Assembly (NCBI RefSeq): GCF_900094555.1
Contig: NZ_FMAC01000002.1
Location: forward strand, 372,001-436,000
Length of the DNA stretch: 64,000 bases
Direction: 5' to 3'
Origin: Martinezella hainanensis
GTDB taxonomy: Bacteria > Pseudomonadota > Alphaproteobacteria > Rhizobiales > Rhizobiaceae
This document shows, one piece after another, positions 63,621 through 64,000 of the stretch. Below the pieces are notes generated by a model. It saw only the letters and a list, made by a program, of their open reading frames with translations. It had not been told where the DNA came from and made no database searches. How positions within the stretch are numbered: position 1 is the first letter of the stretch; each line of letters begins with the position of its first letter. Made by a program: the position numbers and the translations under genes.

Positions 63621-64000
63621 TGACAGAACATAACGTTCGCAACTTCAACATCAATTTCGGCCCGCAGCACCCGGCTGCGCACGGCGTTTTGCGTCTTGTC
63701 CTCGAACTGGACGGCGAAATTGTGGAACGCGTCGATCCCCATATCGGCCTGCTGCATCGCGGCACGGAAAAGCTGATCGAGACGAAGACCTATCTTCAGG
63801 CCGTTCCTTACTTCGACCGCCTCGACTACGTGGCGCCGATGAACCAGGAGCATGCCTATGCCCTGGCCGTCGAAAAGCTGCTCGGCATCGACATCCCGAT
63901 CCGCGGCCAGCTGATCCGCGTGCTCTATTCGGAAATCGGCCGTATCCTTTCCCATCTTTTGAACGTCACGACGCAGGCCATGGACGTCGGTGCGCTGACG
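63621..64000 (+). CDS. nuoD: NADH-quinone oxidoreductase subunit D (partial)
   Basis: First 126 codons of the 49-kDa subunit, cut by the window end. [20 protein letters not shown] and [16 protein letters not shown] are diagnostic for the quinone-site subunit, with the conserved His residues. Starts 67 bases after nuoC. Confidence 0.97.

Overview
The window reads as a chromosomal segment of a Rhizobium/Sinorhizobium-type alphaproteobacterium. This rests on the high GC content, a RIME-like intergenic repeat, the clpP-clpX-lon-hupB and nuoABCD gene orders, and a rhizobial K-antigen gene set (rkpUAGHIJ type). No rRNA, CRISPR array, integrase, transposase or prophage gene was seen.

Layout. (1) 1-5.4 kb: end of an exopolysaccharide cluster with a GT4 glycosyltransferase, a GumB-like outer-membrane export lipoprotein, a divergent Wzz/ExoP-like co-polymerase whose kinase domain looks dead, and a CelD/BcsL-type acetyltransferase. 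(2) 5.5-17.3 kb: housekeeping genes, namely a DUF2842 membrane protein, ctaA, a DUF2778 (Tlde1-like) secreted protein, argC, speB, an ABM-fold protein, rplM-rpsI, an EamA exporter, a CoA-binding protein, metY and a cupin. Between the EamA gene and 14.47 kb lies an AT-rich gap of about 0.8 kb that contains imperfect repeats. (3) 17.4-21.4 kb: pstSCAB phosphate uptake operon behind a PHO box, with no phoU or phoB attached, followed by a convergent diguanylate cyclase. (4) 23.0-28.8 kb: RIME-like repeat, then clpP, clpX, lon and hupB, with heat-shock-like promoter motifs before clpP and lon. (5) 28.9-37.1 kb: accessory enzymes (RibD-like reductase with a divergent HxlR regulator, SDR, aldo-keto reductase) and an SbcD/SbcC-like (YhaO/YhaN) pair. 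(6) 37.1-60.7 kb: a capsule (K-antigen) locus built as two divergent arms. (7) 61-64 kb: tRNA-Val, two identical tRNA-Asp genes and the start of the nuo operon, cut at nuoD.

How the capsule locus works together. The leftward arm encodes a methyltransferase, a protein I do not recognise, two KpsE-like inner-membrane export proteins flanking a KpsT-like ATPase, and two glycosyltransferases. The rightward arm encodes a Wza/KpsD-type export lipoprotein (rkpU-like), the giant fatty-acid/polyketide synthase RkpA (KS-AT-DH-dead MT-ER-KR-ACP), the aminotransferase-fold acyltransferase RkpG, the reductase RkpH, the membrane sulfatase-fold RkpI and the KpsS/LipA-like RkpJ. RkpA-RkpG-RkpH look like a pathway for a special lipid: a made-to-order acyl chain, a serine-palmitoyltransferase-like condensation, then a ketosphinganine-reductase-like step. 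The KpsM permease expected to partner KpsT is not in the window.

Sequence-level regulation worth noting: a two-hairpin leader in front of rplM, a strong hairpin between pstS and pstC, an inverted repeat between the RibD-like gene and its HxlR regulator, a 10-bp palindrome between clpP and clpX, and a 650-bp AT-rich divergent region in the capsule locus.
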